Shown here: positions 7,554 to 16,489 of the stretch, one piece after another
How the letters are laid out: the number at the start of each line of letters is the position of its first letter
How positions within the stretch are numbered: position 1 is the stretch's first letter
NCBI RefSeq assembly: GCF_963678835.1
Contig: NZ_OY787469.1
Coordinates: 1,736,001-1,800,000, forward strand
Direction: 5' to 3'
Source of the DNA: an uncultured Desulfuromonas sp.
Lineage (GTDB): Bacteria; Desulfobacterota; Desulfuromonadia; Desulfuromonadales; Desulfuromonadaceae
Length of the DNA stretch: 64,000 nt
Program-made: the position numbers and the translations under genes
The notes under the pieces: model-generated
Seen by the model: the letters and a program-made list of their open reading frames with translations, nothing else
Told to the model about the DNA's origin: nothing
Database searches by the model: none

Positions 7554-7958
7554 CTGACCGACCCTTTTCTGACCGACCCTTTTCTGACCGACCCTTTTCT
7601 GACCGACCCTTTTCTGACCGACCCTTTTCTGACCGACCCTTTTCTGACCGACCCTTTTCTGACCGACCCTTTTCTGACCGACCCTTTTCTGACCGACCCT
7701 TTTCTGACCGACCCTTTTCTGACCGACCCTTTTCTGACCGACCCTTTTCTGACCGACCCTTTTCTGACCGACCCTTTTCTGACCGACCCTTTTCTGACCG
7801 ACCCTTTTCTGACCGACCCTTTTCTGACCGACCCTTTTCTGACCGACCCTTTTCTGACCGACCCTTTTCTGACCGACCCTTTTCTGACCGACCCTTTTCT
7901 GACCGACCCTTTTCTGACCGACCCCTTTCTGATCGACCCCTTTCTGATCGACCCCTTT
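7554..7958. repeat. Tandem array of 27 copies of a 15-bp unit
   Basis: The unit CTGACCGACCCTTTT is repeated 27 times without spacers. The first 24 are identical; the last three carry T-to-C or C-to-T changes (CTGATCGACCCCTTT). One frame is open as a Leu-Thr-Asp-Pro-Phe repeat, but it has no start codon or ribosome binding site, so it is probably not translated. The reverse complement of the variant units begins AAAGGGGTC, the same nine bases as the RAYT terminal repeats. Confidence 0.97.
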
Positions 7959-8313
7959 ATTCGATCTTATATATAAGCTATTTAATCCAACAATTAATGT
8001 TTAAAGGGAATTGTTACGTATTGCCACGATGACATTTGTCCCTATAGTGTCATGCATGGTATAAAATATCATAAATATACATTGGAATAATATGTTAAAT
8101 GTCCACAAAATTATTAAAAACAATATGGATAATGGTGTTGTTGATTGGTTTATACTTGTATTTTTAAAAAATGTATTTATTGTTCCAATAGTATGTGATG
8201 TAAATGTGATTAAATATCATGTATGCTAAGTGCTTAGATAGCTAGGCGTTAAAAATAAGCAACTTAGACAAGTCTACTGTTGACGTCTTGTGCTTATAAT
8301 GTAGTCTAAATCC
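7959..8313. other. Very A+T-rich intergenic region
   Basis: About 350 bases of strongly A+T-rich DNA with no gene. TGGTATAAAAT near 8058 could be an extended -10 box. A decayed RAYT 5' flank (CAAGTCTACTGTTGACG) is visible near 8269-8285. The composition is consistent with transferred DNA and may contain the promoter region of the autotransporter gene. Confidence 0.5.
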
Positions 8314-8450
8314 ATGCTAAGGCCACTACGTATAGGATATCCAGCGCCTAGTATCATGTTATGAACTGTGGTCAAAGGCGTGGTGCTGTTTTTAAAGGAG
8401 AGGATGACTGCCATCTCTTTATCGATGTTTTGTAAAACGCCTCAAAGTTA
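8314..8450 (+). pseudogene. Decayed RAYT N-terminal fragment
   Basis: The sequence from ATGCTAAGGCCACTACGTAT matches the start of the intact RAYT at 2748, including its 5' leader, but has an in-frame stop after about 15 codons and ends after the region equal to about codon 45. The autotransporter gene begins 27 bases later. Confidence 0.75.
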
Positions 8451-8476
8451 TAAAACAGATTTTCAAGGGGGAACCT

Positions 8477-11386
8477 ATGGTGAAAATGCAAATGAGTGGT
8501 GTAACTGTTGTTGAGTCCAGCCCTTTATGTTCAGTGAGAAAGGCCCGGCTTTTGCCAAAGATAGTCTTGTTGGCTATGATCTCAAGCCTCGTATTCCCGT
8601 TCGGGGTTAATGCCGCTGATTTGAATGTAGGAATCTCCAGTAATGAGGTCTATACGGTTTCAGGCAGTGAAGCGTATGATTCTTTTGCCATAGGTTCAGA
8701 TTCCGGAAATCAAGGAACGGTGTATGTGGGAGCCGGTGCCACCTTGTCCGGTTCGGCGGAAGCTCATGTAGGTGTTGGTGGGGGGCAAGGGTCTATCAAT
8801 GTCACTTCGGGTGGGACGCTTCAGACGAACAGATCGTGGATCGCGAGCATGAATGATACGAATCCTTTAACCACCACCGGGACGGTTGTGGTTAAAGGAA
8901 CAGGCTCTAGCTGGACCGACAACTCCAGTATTTTGGTTGGCGCGTATGGTACAGGTACGGTGACAATATCAGACGGCGCAACACTGAATACGTATCTCTT
9001 AGGCATTGGTAAGGCTCCTTGGGCTGGTGGTGAGAGTGGTACAGGAACTGTCACCGTCACCGGAGACGGAACCCGTTTGTCCAGTTCGGGTGGGATTGAT
9101 GTGGGGATCGATGCTGCATCGCCCGGTAGTCTGACGATCAACGACGGTGCCGCTGCTACCATCGCCACCAGCACCGGGGGGTTGTATATGGGGGGTGGAG
9201 GTACACTGTCCGTCAGCGGTTCGGATACCAGTCTGAAAATATATAATACCACTTACCCGGACGGCAGATCATGGCTGTCAATGGGGGGTGGCACCGCCAC
9301 ATTTGAAGATGGGGCCACTGTAAGCTCTGATGGTGGCTATATCGGCAGCGGCAGCAGCAATATTGCGCAAATGACCATTACAGGCAAAGATACCTCCTGG
9401 ACGTCCAAGGTCAGGGTCTATGTGGGAGGTTCATCGGGGGAGATTGGTGACGGAATCGGCTATCTTACCGTATCAGATGGCGCGGTCGTATCCACTGCGA
9501 CAGGCGGCGTAGGTCTCGACGACAGTTCTCAAGGCACCATTGTTCTTACCGGGAAGGACACAAAGTTTTCGGCGGCAGCCGATTCACAACTCGAGGCATT
9601 AGGTAATTTCTATCTTGCCTATTTAGGTACGGGTAACGTACTTGTCTCAGACGGCGCTTTACTCAATGCGGATAATCATATCAGTATTGCGACGGAGGAC
9701 GGCAGCAACGGTACGCTTTCCATCGGTGCAGCAGCAGGGGATGGAGCGGCCAATGCCGGTACGATCACCACGTCAAGCATCGACTTTGGTTACGGTACCG
9801 GCACCATCGTTTTCAATCATACCGACACTGATTATATGTTCGCACCGGATATCACAGGTGCAGGTGCTGTGGATTTGTATTCGGGATCCACCACTTTCAC
9901 TGGCGACCTTTCTGGTTACACCGGAACGATGAAAGTTGACGGCGCTACTCTCTCTGTTGCCGATGGCCAGACCCTTAGTATTGGCGGTGATTACCAGCAA
10001 ACTGCCGCTGGCAATCTCAGTATCGGGTTGTCGTCAGACATCAGCTTTGGCAAGCTCGCAGTGGCCGGTACTGCCGATTTTGCCTCGGACACTGGTCTCT
10101 TTGTTGACGTTTCTGATCTGAATACGCTGACCCCTGGCGAAACAATTTCGGAAATTGTCAGTGCGGGCACCCTGAATGCGAGTACCTTCACTTTACAGGA
10201 CAACTCGGCCCTTCTTAATTTCTCAGCACTGCTGTCTTCAACAGGCATAAGTCTGGTTGTGGAACGAGGAGTCAGTATTGAGACGAGCGTCTCCACCGCA
10301 GGGAGAACCGCTTATCTCGGGCTGGCCAGGACTCTTGATAACCTTTCCGATACCTCAAATCCTGAGATAGCTGATTTTATTGGTAATCTTAATATCATGC
10401 CTACCAATGATAAGGTAGCGTCCAGGATATCCCAGGCTGCACCTGTTTCTGCGGTACAGGCCCCAACCATATCCATCGAGTTGGCCAATACCATGAGTTC
10501 AGTGGTCCAGGCGAGGCAGCAGAGCGTCAGAGGATTCAACTCCGGAGATCCCGTGTTTAGTGACAGAACCCTCTGGGTGAAGCCCTATGGCTCGAAAATT
10601 GATCAGGACGATGTGGATGGTGTGAACGGATTTGACGCAGATGTCTGGGGCTTGGGGCTCGGGGCTGATGGGGAATATGCTCCGGATAACCGTCTTGGTC
10701 TCGCATTTTTCTACACAAGGTTTAATGGAGACACCAATAATATCCCCCAGAAAAGTGATATGGACATTTTCAACCTCTTGCTTTACGGTAGTCGCCCAAT
10801 TACCGATGCAACGACCAATTTCTTTTATCAGATCGGAGGCGGTTTCCAATCAACGGATACACGTCGGTCCATCCAGGCTATAGGAAAGACGGCCAAAGCT
10901 GATTTTACGTCTAAAACGATTTTTGCTCAGACGAAAGCAACCAAAACCTATGAACTTGCCCCATGGCTCAAGTTTGTTCCGGGTACCTCGCTCACCTATA
11001 TTTATTTTTACAATCCGTCCTACAAAGAAAAAGGTGCTGGCGGCATGAACCTGGATGTTAAAAGCTTTGACACCAATTCCCTGGTGGCTGCTCTGGAAGG
11101 AGACCTTTCTTGGAGTCTGTCCGAAAGCTTTGAGATTATTGCTTCGTCGTCGGTGGGGTATGACCTGTTCAACGAAGATACTACGGTGGATTCGTCCTTT
11201 GCAGGTGGCGGTGCTGTTTTTAGGACACCGGGGCTGGACAATTCCCGTGTCGTTTACGGAGCCGGTATCGGTTTGGCTAAGAAGATGACAGATCTTCTCT
11301 CCTTTGATGCCAAATATGACTTTCATGGTCGGGGGTCCGATTATCAGAGTCACCTGTTTTCTGCTAAGTTAAACTGGAAGTTTTAG
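8477..11386 (+). CDS. Autotransporter (type Va secretion) with beta-helical passenger
   Basis: The 969-aa protein has a long signal peptide (residues 1 to about 46, with Arg/Lys at 21-24 and cleavage near VNA-AD). Residues 50-600 are Gly/Ser/Thr-rich repeats such as GTGTVTVTGDGT and GTVTISDGATL, expected to form a right-handed beta-helix. From about residue 695 (TLWVKPYGSKI) an autotransporter beta-barrel of roughly 275 residues follows, ending in the aromatic residue of KLNWKF required for outer membrane insertion. The passenger has no recognised catalytic motif, so an adhesin or surface role is likely. Ribosome binding site AAGGGGGAA precedes the ATG. The lipoprotein gene begins 8 bases downstream and is probably co-transcribed. 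Confidence 0.92.
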   Translation: MVKMQMSGVTVVESSPLCSVRKARLLPKIVLLAMISSLVFPFGVNAADLNVGISSNEVYTVSGSEAYDSFAIGSDSGNQGTVYVGAGATLSGSAEAHVGVGGGQGSINVTSGGTLQTNRSWIASMNDTNPLTTTGTVVVKGTGSSWTDNSSILVGAYGTGTVTISDGATLNTYLLGIGKAPWAGGESGTGTVTVTGDGTRLSSSGGIDVGIDAASPGSLTINDGAAATIATSTGGLYMGGGGTLSVSGSDTSLKIYNTTYPDGRSWLSMGGGTATFEDGATVSSDGGYIGSGSSNIAQMTITGKDTSWTSKVRVYVGGSSGEIGDGIGYLTVSDGAVVSTATGGVGLDDSSQGTIVLTGKDTKFSAAADSQLEALGNFYLAYLGTGNVLVSDGALLNADNHISIATEDGSNGTLSIGAAAGDGAANAGTITTSSIDFGYGTGTIVFNHTDTDYMFAPDITGAGAVDLYSGSTTFTGDLSGYTGTMKVDGATLSVADGQTLSIGGDYQQTAAGNLSIGLSSDISFGKLAVAGTADFASDTGLFVDVSDLNTLTPGETISEIVSAGTLNASTFTLQDNSALLNFSALLSSTGISLVVERGVSIETSVSTAGRTAYLGLARTLDNLSDTSNPEIADFIGNLNIMPTNDKVASRISQAAPVSAVQAPTISIELANTMSSVVQARQQSVRGFNSGDPVFSDRTLWVKPYGSKIDQDDVDGVNGFDADVWGLGLGADGEYAPDNRLGLAFFYTRFNGDTNNIPQKSDMDIFNLLLYGSRPITDATTNFFYQIGGGFQSTDTRRSIQAIGKTAKADFTSKTIFAQTKATKTYELAPWLKFVPGTSLTYIYFYNPSYKEKGAGGMNLDVKSFDTNSLVAALEGDLSWSLSESFEIIASSSVGYDLFNEDTTVDSSFAGGGAVFRTPGLDNSRVVYGAGIGLAKKMTDLLSFDAKYDFHGRGSDYQSHLFSAKLNWKF

Positions 11387-11394
11387 CCAGTTTG

Positions 11395-12246
11395 ATGAAA
11401 CGATTGGGGAGAATGGCTTGGGGATTCCTCCTGATACTGACTGTTTCTATGGGGTGCGCTGGCCGGGTCCCGGATCCGGACCAGCGCACTCTTCAGGCCA
11501 AGAAGAATTTTCCTCCCGGAAGTCTCATAAAGGAACAGGTCTATATCGCCAATCATTTCAATATCCTTTCCTGGCGTAGTTTTTCGGGCCAGTGCTCAGG
11601 CAAGATTATCCATATTTATATTGAAGGCGATGGCCTTGCCTGGCTCACATCTTCGATCCCGTCGGATAATCCCACCCCGCTGAATCCTACAGGCCTTAAA
11701 CTTTTTCTGGCGGATCCAGAGGTTTGTAAGCTCTACCTGGCCCGACCAGGGCAATATGCGCAAGGTCAGGTCCCGGACCGGATGTACTGGACAAGTCACC
11801 GGTTTTCGAGTGAGGTCATCCGTGCCTATGGTGCAATTCTGGACGAGATAAAGATTGAATACTCACCCGATTCCTTTGTTCTTTTCGGATATTCCGGCGG
11901 TGGAGCCGTGGCAGCAATTCTTGCCGCTCAAAGAAGTGACATCTCCGGCCTTGTTACCGTGGCTGGTAATCTTGATACTGACAAATGGACTGGTCTTCAT
12001 TCTCTTACTCCCCTTACAGGCTCCCTGAATCCGGCCGATTTTGCCAGTGACCTCGAAACGATTCCCCAGATTCATCTTATCGGGGGGAAAGATCATAATA
12101 TGGATGCGGCAGTATTCTTCTCCTTTAGAGCACGCTGTTCCAGCCCCGGTACGATAAGGTATAAGATCTATGACCAGTTCGATCATGGCTGCTGTTGGGA
12201 TAGGGCCTGGCCTGGGATACTTTCGGATATTGGCTACGGATTGTAG
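11395..12246 (+). CDS. Lipoprotein of the alpha/beta hydrolase fold
   Basis: The 283-aa protein starts with a lipoprotein signal ending in a lipobox-like VSMGC near residue 22. It contains the nucleophile elbow GYSGGG (Ser), an oxyanion-like segment HIYIEGDG, a candidate acid in IGGKDHNMD and a candidate catalytic His in YDQFDHGCCW, so the triad order Ser-Asp-His fits an esterase or lipase. It is presumably anchored in the envelope. The ATG at 11395 is preferred to an adjacent TTG. No good ribosome binding site is seen, so translation may be coupled to the autotransporter gene just upstream. A role in modifying the autotransporter passenger or a surface ester is possible but unproven. Confidence 0.8.
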   Translation: MKRLGRMAWGFLLILTVSMGCAGRVPDPDQRTLQAKKNFPPGSLIKEQVYIANHFNILSWRSFSGQCSGKIIHIYIEGDGLAWLTSSIPSDNPTPLNPTGLKLFLADPEVCKLYLARPGQYAQGQVPDRMYWTSHRFSSEVIRAYGAILDEIKIEYSPDSFVLFGYSGGGAVAAILAAQRSDISGLVTVAGNLDTDKWTGLHSLTPLTGSLNPADFASDLETIPQIHLIGGKDHNMDAAVFFSFRARCSSPGTIRYKIYDQFDHGCCWDRAWPGILSDIGYGL

Positions 12247-12355
12247 ATAATCGTATATCTGGTTATTGCTTTATTTCTGCTGGCAGCACTAAAATACCAC
12301 CAATGGGGTCAAGTCTTGCTATTGCCCAATGTCTGATGCGGGGTAAGCTGTTTCT

Positions 12356-13046
12356 ATGTCGAGACCATTACGCATAGAATTCCAAGGTGCTTGGTATCAC
12401 GTGATGAATCGTGGGCGACGGCGAGAAGATATTTATCAGGACGAAGAGGACTTTCACCTGTTCTTGAAAATATTGCAAGATGCCGTAACGATGTGGAACT
12501 TGGAGGTGCCTGCTTATTGTCTGATGTCTAATCATTATCATCTGTTGGTGCAGACCCCGGATGGTAACCTATCTCGCTGTATGCGCCATCTTAACGGTGT
12601 ATACACCCCAGAGCTATAATCGCAGACATGGACTACGGCCAATTATTCCGTGGCCGCTACAAGGCCGTGTTGGTCGAAGAGGATAGCCCTTTGTTGCAAA
12701 CTTTTGCGTTACGTTCACCGCAACCCTATAAAGGCTTGTATTGTTTCAGCGTTGGATGCGTATTCGTGGTGTAGTCATAGCGGTTATTTTACGGATGAAA
12801 AAAGACAGCAGTGGTTGCATCGCCGCCCATTGTTGAAGATGTTTTCATCAGCAAAACAAAAAGCTTTTAGCTGTTTATCCTCTCTGAGCGCATAGCGAAA
12901 AAACGCTTGCTGAAATTGGCAATGTGATCAGGTGCGAGAATTATAGCACTGGTAGTTCTGCCATTGAGTGCATGAAAAAAACGATGGGTAATGAACCGAA
13001 GATGAGAACATTGTATAAGAAGATTTGTTTAGAACTTAAGGTTAGC
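12356..13046 (+). pseudogene. RAYT pseudogene (frameshifted, internally deleted)
   Basis: The first 84 codons are intact, including MSNHYHLLVQT with the HUH motif. The frame then breaks near 12610, resumes in other frames (LLRYVHRNPIKA near 12700), and jumps from the KMFSSAKQKAF region straight to the DnaA-like C-terminal domain, ending KICLELKVS without a stop in the original place. The leader contains GGGGTCAAGTC (12305). The group II intron fragment follows directly. Confidence 0.85.
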
Positions 13047-13063
13047 CAAAGACCCATTGCCCG

Positions 13064-13318
13064 ATGCCGCCCCAGCAGCTCATCGCGGCCGTAACGCGGA
13101 AGCTGCGTGGACACGACAACTCCTTTGAGGTGCCGAGTAACTCACGGACTCTTTGTGAATATCACCGAAAAGTCCTGGCGATCTTCAAGTGGTTGCAGCG
13201 CCGCAGCAGACGGCATGGGATGAATGGTTGGCGATTTTACGAACTGGTGGACCGGTTAGAACTATTGGCCCCGAGGATCGTGCCATATCCACGACACAAA
13301 AGTTTGATAGTGGTTTAG
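13064..13318 (+). pseudogene. C-terminal fragment of a group II intron reverse transcriptase/maturase
   Basis: The 84-codon frame reads RKLRGHDNSFEVPSNSRTL, then FKWLQRRSRRHGMNGWRFYE and ends with LAPRIVPYPR. This is the conserved end of group II intron-encoded proteins (the maturase X and following region, usually 'LRGHYNYYG...WLNRRSQR..W..F'). The reverse transcriptase domains are missing. The intron 3' ribozyme domains follow at 13355-13422, so this is a 5'-truncated intron. The start codon is probably fortuitous. Confidence 0.8.
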
Positions 13319-13354
13319 GTGCTTTCGCGAATTGCGGAGGTGAATATTCACGAA

Positions 13355-13422
13355 GAGCCTGGTGCGGTAATTGCGCACGCCGGGATCTCTGCCGAGGCGG
13401 TCGGCTAACTGGCCGCGCCTAC
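13355..13422 (+). ncRNA. Group II intron domain V and VI (3' end of intron)
   Basis: Domain V: GAGCCTG at 13355 pairs with the CCGGGATC segment, enclosing GTGCG-GTAATTG-CGCAC; the size (about 33 nt) and layout match the consensus GAGCCGUAUGCGG...CGCACGUACGGUUC. A second hairpin follows, AGGCGG...CGCGCCT, ending CCTAC near 13422, as expected for domain VI and the 3' splice site. Together with the maturase remnant this marks a 5'-truncated intron. Confidence 0.7.
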
Positions 13423-13443
13423 GGCGGCGAAGGCAAAAAAAAT

Positions 13444-13713
13444 ATGCAATTTTTTGATCACCCAATTGTATTAATCGTCGTCGGCATTTTAAGTTTGCCC
13501 CTTTATTTCACGCTTGCACAAATATTTTTCGGAGACAAATTTGAGTCTTTAGGCGAAACAATAAAATACCTTATTTGGCCAGACTGGTATTCACTCCTCA
13601 GGGGTAGGTTTTGGGAAGACTATTTCGCTTCAACAAAATTTTACATATTTATTTTTATGTGCTTCGGGTGGGCAGCATCAGTAACAGAACTTCTCGCTCG
13701 ACACGTACTGTAA
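13444..13713 (+). CDS. Small membrane protein, unknown
   Basis: The 89-aa product starts MQFFDHPIVLIVVGILSLPL and has two probable membrane helices (residues about 8-29 and 66-84) separated by an amphipathic loop with several aromatic residues (KYLIWPDWYSLLRGRFWEDYF). The ATG at 13444 is chosen because upstream codons in frame belong to the intron 3' end. A weak GAAGG ribosome binding site is present. It begins about 20 bases after the intron terminus. It could be the downstream exon or a remnant of a larger gene. No family recognised. Confidence 0.5.
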   Translation: MQFFDHPIVLIVVGILSLPLYFTLAQIFFGDKFESLGETIKYLIWPDWYSLLRGRFWEDYFASTKFYIFIFMCFGWAASVTELLARHVL

Positions 13714-13738
13714 ACACCTAACAAACTAATGTCTTTAG

Positions 13739-13890
13739 CAGGATGTTGAAAAAGTTCCATCCGAGGATTTTTCAACGATGCAAACCGAAAATGCGATTTT
13801 CGTCTTGCTCACAAAATCAAGGACTTGAAAACCTGTCCTTGATTTTGATCGCCTGTCCATGGGCTCCACAGTCTGTTTTTCAACAGCCTG
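13739..13890 (-). mobile_element. 153-bp MITE, copy 1 (inverted)
   Basis: A non-coding element with terminal inverted repeats (CAGGATGTTGAAAAA and its complement form ending CAACAGCCTG) and an internal perfect stem around AAAATCAAGGAC/GTCCTTGATTTT. It is the reverse complement of the copy at 19448. TTAG occurs on both sides (13735-13738 and 13891-13894), consistent with a target duplication. Confidence 0.8.
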
Positions 13891-14004
13891 TTAGACAAAT
13901 CAAGCGATTTTTCACAATAGAAGACATCGTTCTCTCTTTTCCTGAGCTATGGGGGCTTAAAAGTGGCGATAATGTCTCTTCGGCTCTTCAGTTTGAGCGT
14001 GATC

Positions 14005-14060
14005 AAAGGGAGCACGTCTAGGTTTGACGTATTGTGGTCATCTGGTAGTCTCAATTCATA
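14005..14060 (+). repeat. Orphan RAYT 5' leader
   Basis: AAAGGGAGCACGTCTAGGTTTGACG followed by TGGTAGTCTCAATTCAT resembles the leader of the RAYT at 2698-2750 (GTTGACG...GAGGTAGTCTAAATTCATG), but the transposase reading frame is missing. Confidence 0.55.
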
Positions 14061-14129
14061 CGAGCAGTGGGGCAGGTCTTGAATTTAAATATTATTAGAG
14101 AAAATGCTGTAATTCAAGACTTGGCCCTG

Positions 14130-14461
14130 TGGGGGGGCTGTTCATTGGCTCAGCGCAGCCTGGTGGCCCGACTGAACGGCTTAACTCCCAAGTGGGAAAG
14201 TTTGCCGGCCTGAGCTGTCATATTTTCAACAATGTCCCGCAGGCTGTCGCGCCCGGTCAGTTGTGCCGTCATTAAGGCAACGAACTGTGACCAGCGGGAA
14301 AACGAGCGGAATTTCTGCCCGACATGATGCTTATTCGCCAGGGTCTGAACTTCATGTCTCGGGAAAATTCGTACTATCTGAGAAAGAACAATGTTACAAT
14401 GCACTATGGTATTTAACTTGTTGTTTTTAATGTTTTTTTTGCGAAAATATTGATTGATCAA
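14130..14461 (-). pseudogene. IS4-family transposase N-terminal remnant (DUF4372)
   Basis: The minus-strand frame contains FRSFSRWSQFVALMTAQLTG followed by RDSLRDIVENM and LSHLGVKPFSRAT, the N-terminal domain of IS4-family transposases. A small frameshift then gives a stop, although ANEQP is still readable next to it, and the catalytic DDE domain is gone. The first 40 codons are A+T rich and may not belong to the original gene. Confidence 0.75.
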
Positions 14462-14568
14462 ACAGTGAGACAGCAGTGCTCAGTACTGAAGTCAAGGTTT
14501 CATTAACATGTAGGGACGTGCTTAGAACGCCAACGTCTTGAAAAGTAATTAAAAGAGGAACTCATAAA

Positions 14569-16044
14569 TTGGTTGATCATACTGTCATTGAGGCCCGCTT
14601 TATCATCCTGCTGATACCGCCCGACACCGCACAGGTGTTATCTGTCCGTGACGATATCGAATCCCTGCTGGGTTATCAGCCTGAGGATTTTATCTCTGGA
14701 AAAGTTTCCCTCAAAGATCTGATCCATAGCGACGATCAGGATATCGCTGATCGACTTTTTGAGCCTGACTTAACCCATGACAGCAACGTTTTCAACATTC
14801 GCCTCAGACGGGCGAATGGACAAATTCGTGTTGCCAGAGGTGAATTCAGTAAACAGACCTCAGACAGCGGAACGAATGTTGCGCTAGATCTGTTATTGCA
14901 AGATGTCACAAGCTTGTCTCGCTCATTAGAAAATAATGTCAGAAATTTAAATTTCCAAACACTGATGAAGAATACCGATGATTTCATCTTTTTTAAAGAC
15001 CGTAACCATACATTTACCGACGTCAGCCAGACCCTAGTTGACATATGTGATGCTGGGGTTGAATCCTGGACTGATCTGATTGGGTTGACCGACTATGAGG
15101 TGTTTCCAGAAGAGCATGCTGACGAGTACTACCGCCTTGAAAAACAGATATTTTTGGGGGCTGAAGTGGTCCACGAAGTTCAGGAGTTCCTCAAAGAGGA
15201 TGGCTCTACAGGCTGGGTTGATAACCGCAAATACCCCATACATGACAACGACGGCAACATCATCGGTCTATTTGGCGTCGCCCGTGACATCACCAATGAA
15301 AAACGTGCTGAACAACGTCGGGTTCAATTGATTGCTGAACTTAAACGCACTAACGATGAACTGAACAATTTTGCCTATGTCGCCTCGCACGATCTTAAAT
15401 CACCGTTACGGGGTATCGATCAGTTGGCGAGCTGGATCGCTGAAGATTTGGGTGACACCATTAATAGTGAAACCCTATCTCACCTGAGACTGATGCGCAG
15501 CCGAATCAGCCGGATGGAGTCACTCCTTGACGATCTGCTCACGTACTCCCGCGTTGGTCGCACCGATGACGAAGTTAGTGAGGTCAATACGGCCACGTTG
15601 GTCGAGAATGTTTTTGAACTGGTTGCTACAAATGATAAACAGATATCACTCAATATAACGGCCGATATGCCGATTCTGATGACCCCAAAAGCGCCGCTGG
15701 AGCTGATTTTTCGTAACCTCGTCGGTAACGCTATCAAACATCATGACAAAGAGCACGGCACGATAACCGTCTCAGCCCGTCCATTACCCAATGCGTTTGA
15801 GTTTGAAGTTAAAGACGACGGCCCCGGCATTCCGATTGAAAGCCAGGAACGCGTGTTCGGCATGTTCCAAACGCTTAAACCCAGAGATTTGGTTGAAGGA
15901 AGTGGTATGGGGCTGGCGTTGGTCAAGAAAGCGGTTGAACTTGTCGGCGGCATCATCAGCGTAGAGTCCGATGGCAAACAAGGCTGTTGTTTTAAGTTTA
16001 GCTGGCCAACCACAATTTCCAGAAAGAATATCTATGACAACTGA
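14569..16044 (+). CDS. PAS-domain sensor histidine kinase
   Basis: The 491-aa soluble kinase has two PAS domains (about residues 10-115 and 130-245), then a HisKA domain with the phosphoacceptor His 274 in YVASHDLKSPLRG, and a HATPase domain with N box (FRNLVGNAIKHHD), G1 (VKDDGPGIP) and G2 (GSGMGLALVKKAV). It lacks membrane segments, so it senses a cytoplasmic signal. The start is TTG, with GAGGAA about 12 bases upstream. It overlaps the response regulator gene by 11 bases, so the two are certainly co-transcribed. The kinase belongs to the phytochrome/Rcp1-partner type in which the cognate regulator is a CheY-like single domain. The PAS ligand cannot be predicted. Confidence 0.93.
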   Translation: MVDHTVIEARFIILLIPPDTAQVLSVRDDIESLLGYQPEDFISGKVSLKDLIHSDDQDIADRLFEPDLTHDSNVFNIRLRRANGQIRVARGEFSKQTSDSGTNVALDLLLQDVTSLSRSLENNVRNLNFQTLMKNTDDFIFFKDRNHTFTDVSQTLVDICDAGVESWTDLIGLTDYEVFPEEHADEYYRLEKQIFLGAEVVHEVQEFLKEDGSTGWVDNRKYPIHDNDGNIIGLFGVARDITNEKRAEQRRVQLIAELKRTNDELNNFAYVASHDLKSPLRGIDQLASWIAEDLGDTINSETLSHLRLMRSRISRMESLLDDLLTYSRVGRTDDEVSEVNTATLVENVFELVATNDKQISLNITADMPILMTPKAPLELIFRNLVGNAIKHHDKEHGTITVSARPLPNAFEFEVKDDGPGIPIESQERVFGMFQTLKPRDLVEGSGMGLALVKKAVELVGGIISVESDGKQGCCFKFSWPTTISRKNIYDN

Positions 16045-16489
16045 CAGCAGTACTTATGAGGAAGTGACGATCTTTCTTGTCGATGACGATGATGTGGACG
16101 TCATGGGCGTACAGCGAGCGCTGAGAAAATTGAAGATACTCAACCCGGTGGTCAGGGCTCATGATGGTCTTGAGGCCCTGGAGCTATTACGCAACCCAAG
16201 CACCGTGAAACGCCCCTATATCATCCTTCTCGATCTCAATATGCCTCGTATGAACGGATTCGAGATGTTGACGGAACTACGTCAGGATAAGGCGCTTGCC
16301 AGTTCTGTTGTATTTGTTCTGACGACATCAAAAGCGGACGAGGACAAAGTCGAAGCCTATCAGCATAATGTCGCTGGTTATATCGTAAAAAACAAAGTGG
16401 GTGAAGACTTCATGGGCTTAATCGAAATGCTGGATCGCTACTGGCGTGTTGTCGAACTCCCAGCACAACCGACCGGATCAAAAAAGTGA
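16034..16489 (+). CDS. CheY-like response regulator (Rcp1 type)
   Basis: The 151-aa protein is a single receiver domain. The acidic pocket is DDDD near residue 18, the phosphorylated Asp is in ILLDLNMPRMNG (about residue 73), the conserved Thr is in VLTTSKAD and the Lys in VKNKVG. The slightly long form with an extended alpha4 region is typical of Rcp1-like regulators that pair with PAS or phytochrome kinases. It has no output domain and probably passes phosphate on or acts through protein contact. It overlaps the genes on both sides (11 and 4 bases), which supports translational coupling with the kinase and the GGDEF-EAL protein. Confidence 0.92.
   Translation: MTTDSSTYEEVTIFLVDDDDVDVMGVQRALRKLKILNPVVRAHDGLEALELLRNPSTVKRPYIILLDLNMPRMNGFEMLTELRQDKALASSVVFVLTTSKADEDKVEAYQHNVAGYIVKNKVGEDFMGLIEMLDRYWRVVELPAQPTGSKK

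Noticed and set aside
7554..7958. CRISPR array
   Set aside because: Units are 15 bp and strictly tandem, with no spacers; no cas genes are present in the window.
7530..7976. Coding pentapeptide-repeat protein across the tandem array
   Set aside because: One frame is open, but no ATG, GTG or TTG start and no ribosome binding site lie upstream of the array.
8821..9252. Long minus-strand ORF inside the autotransporter gene
   Set aside because: Shadow of the repetitive plus-strand coding sequence, with no start signals.
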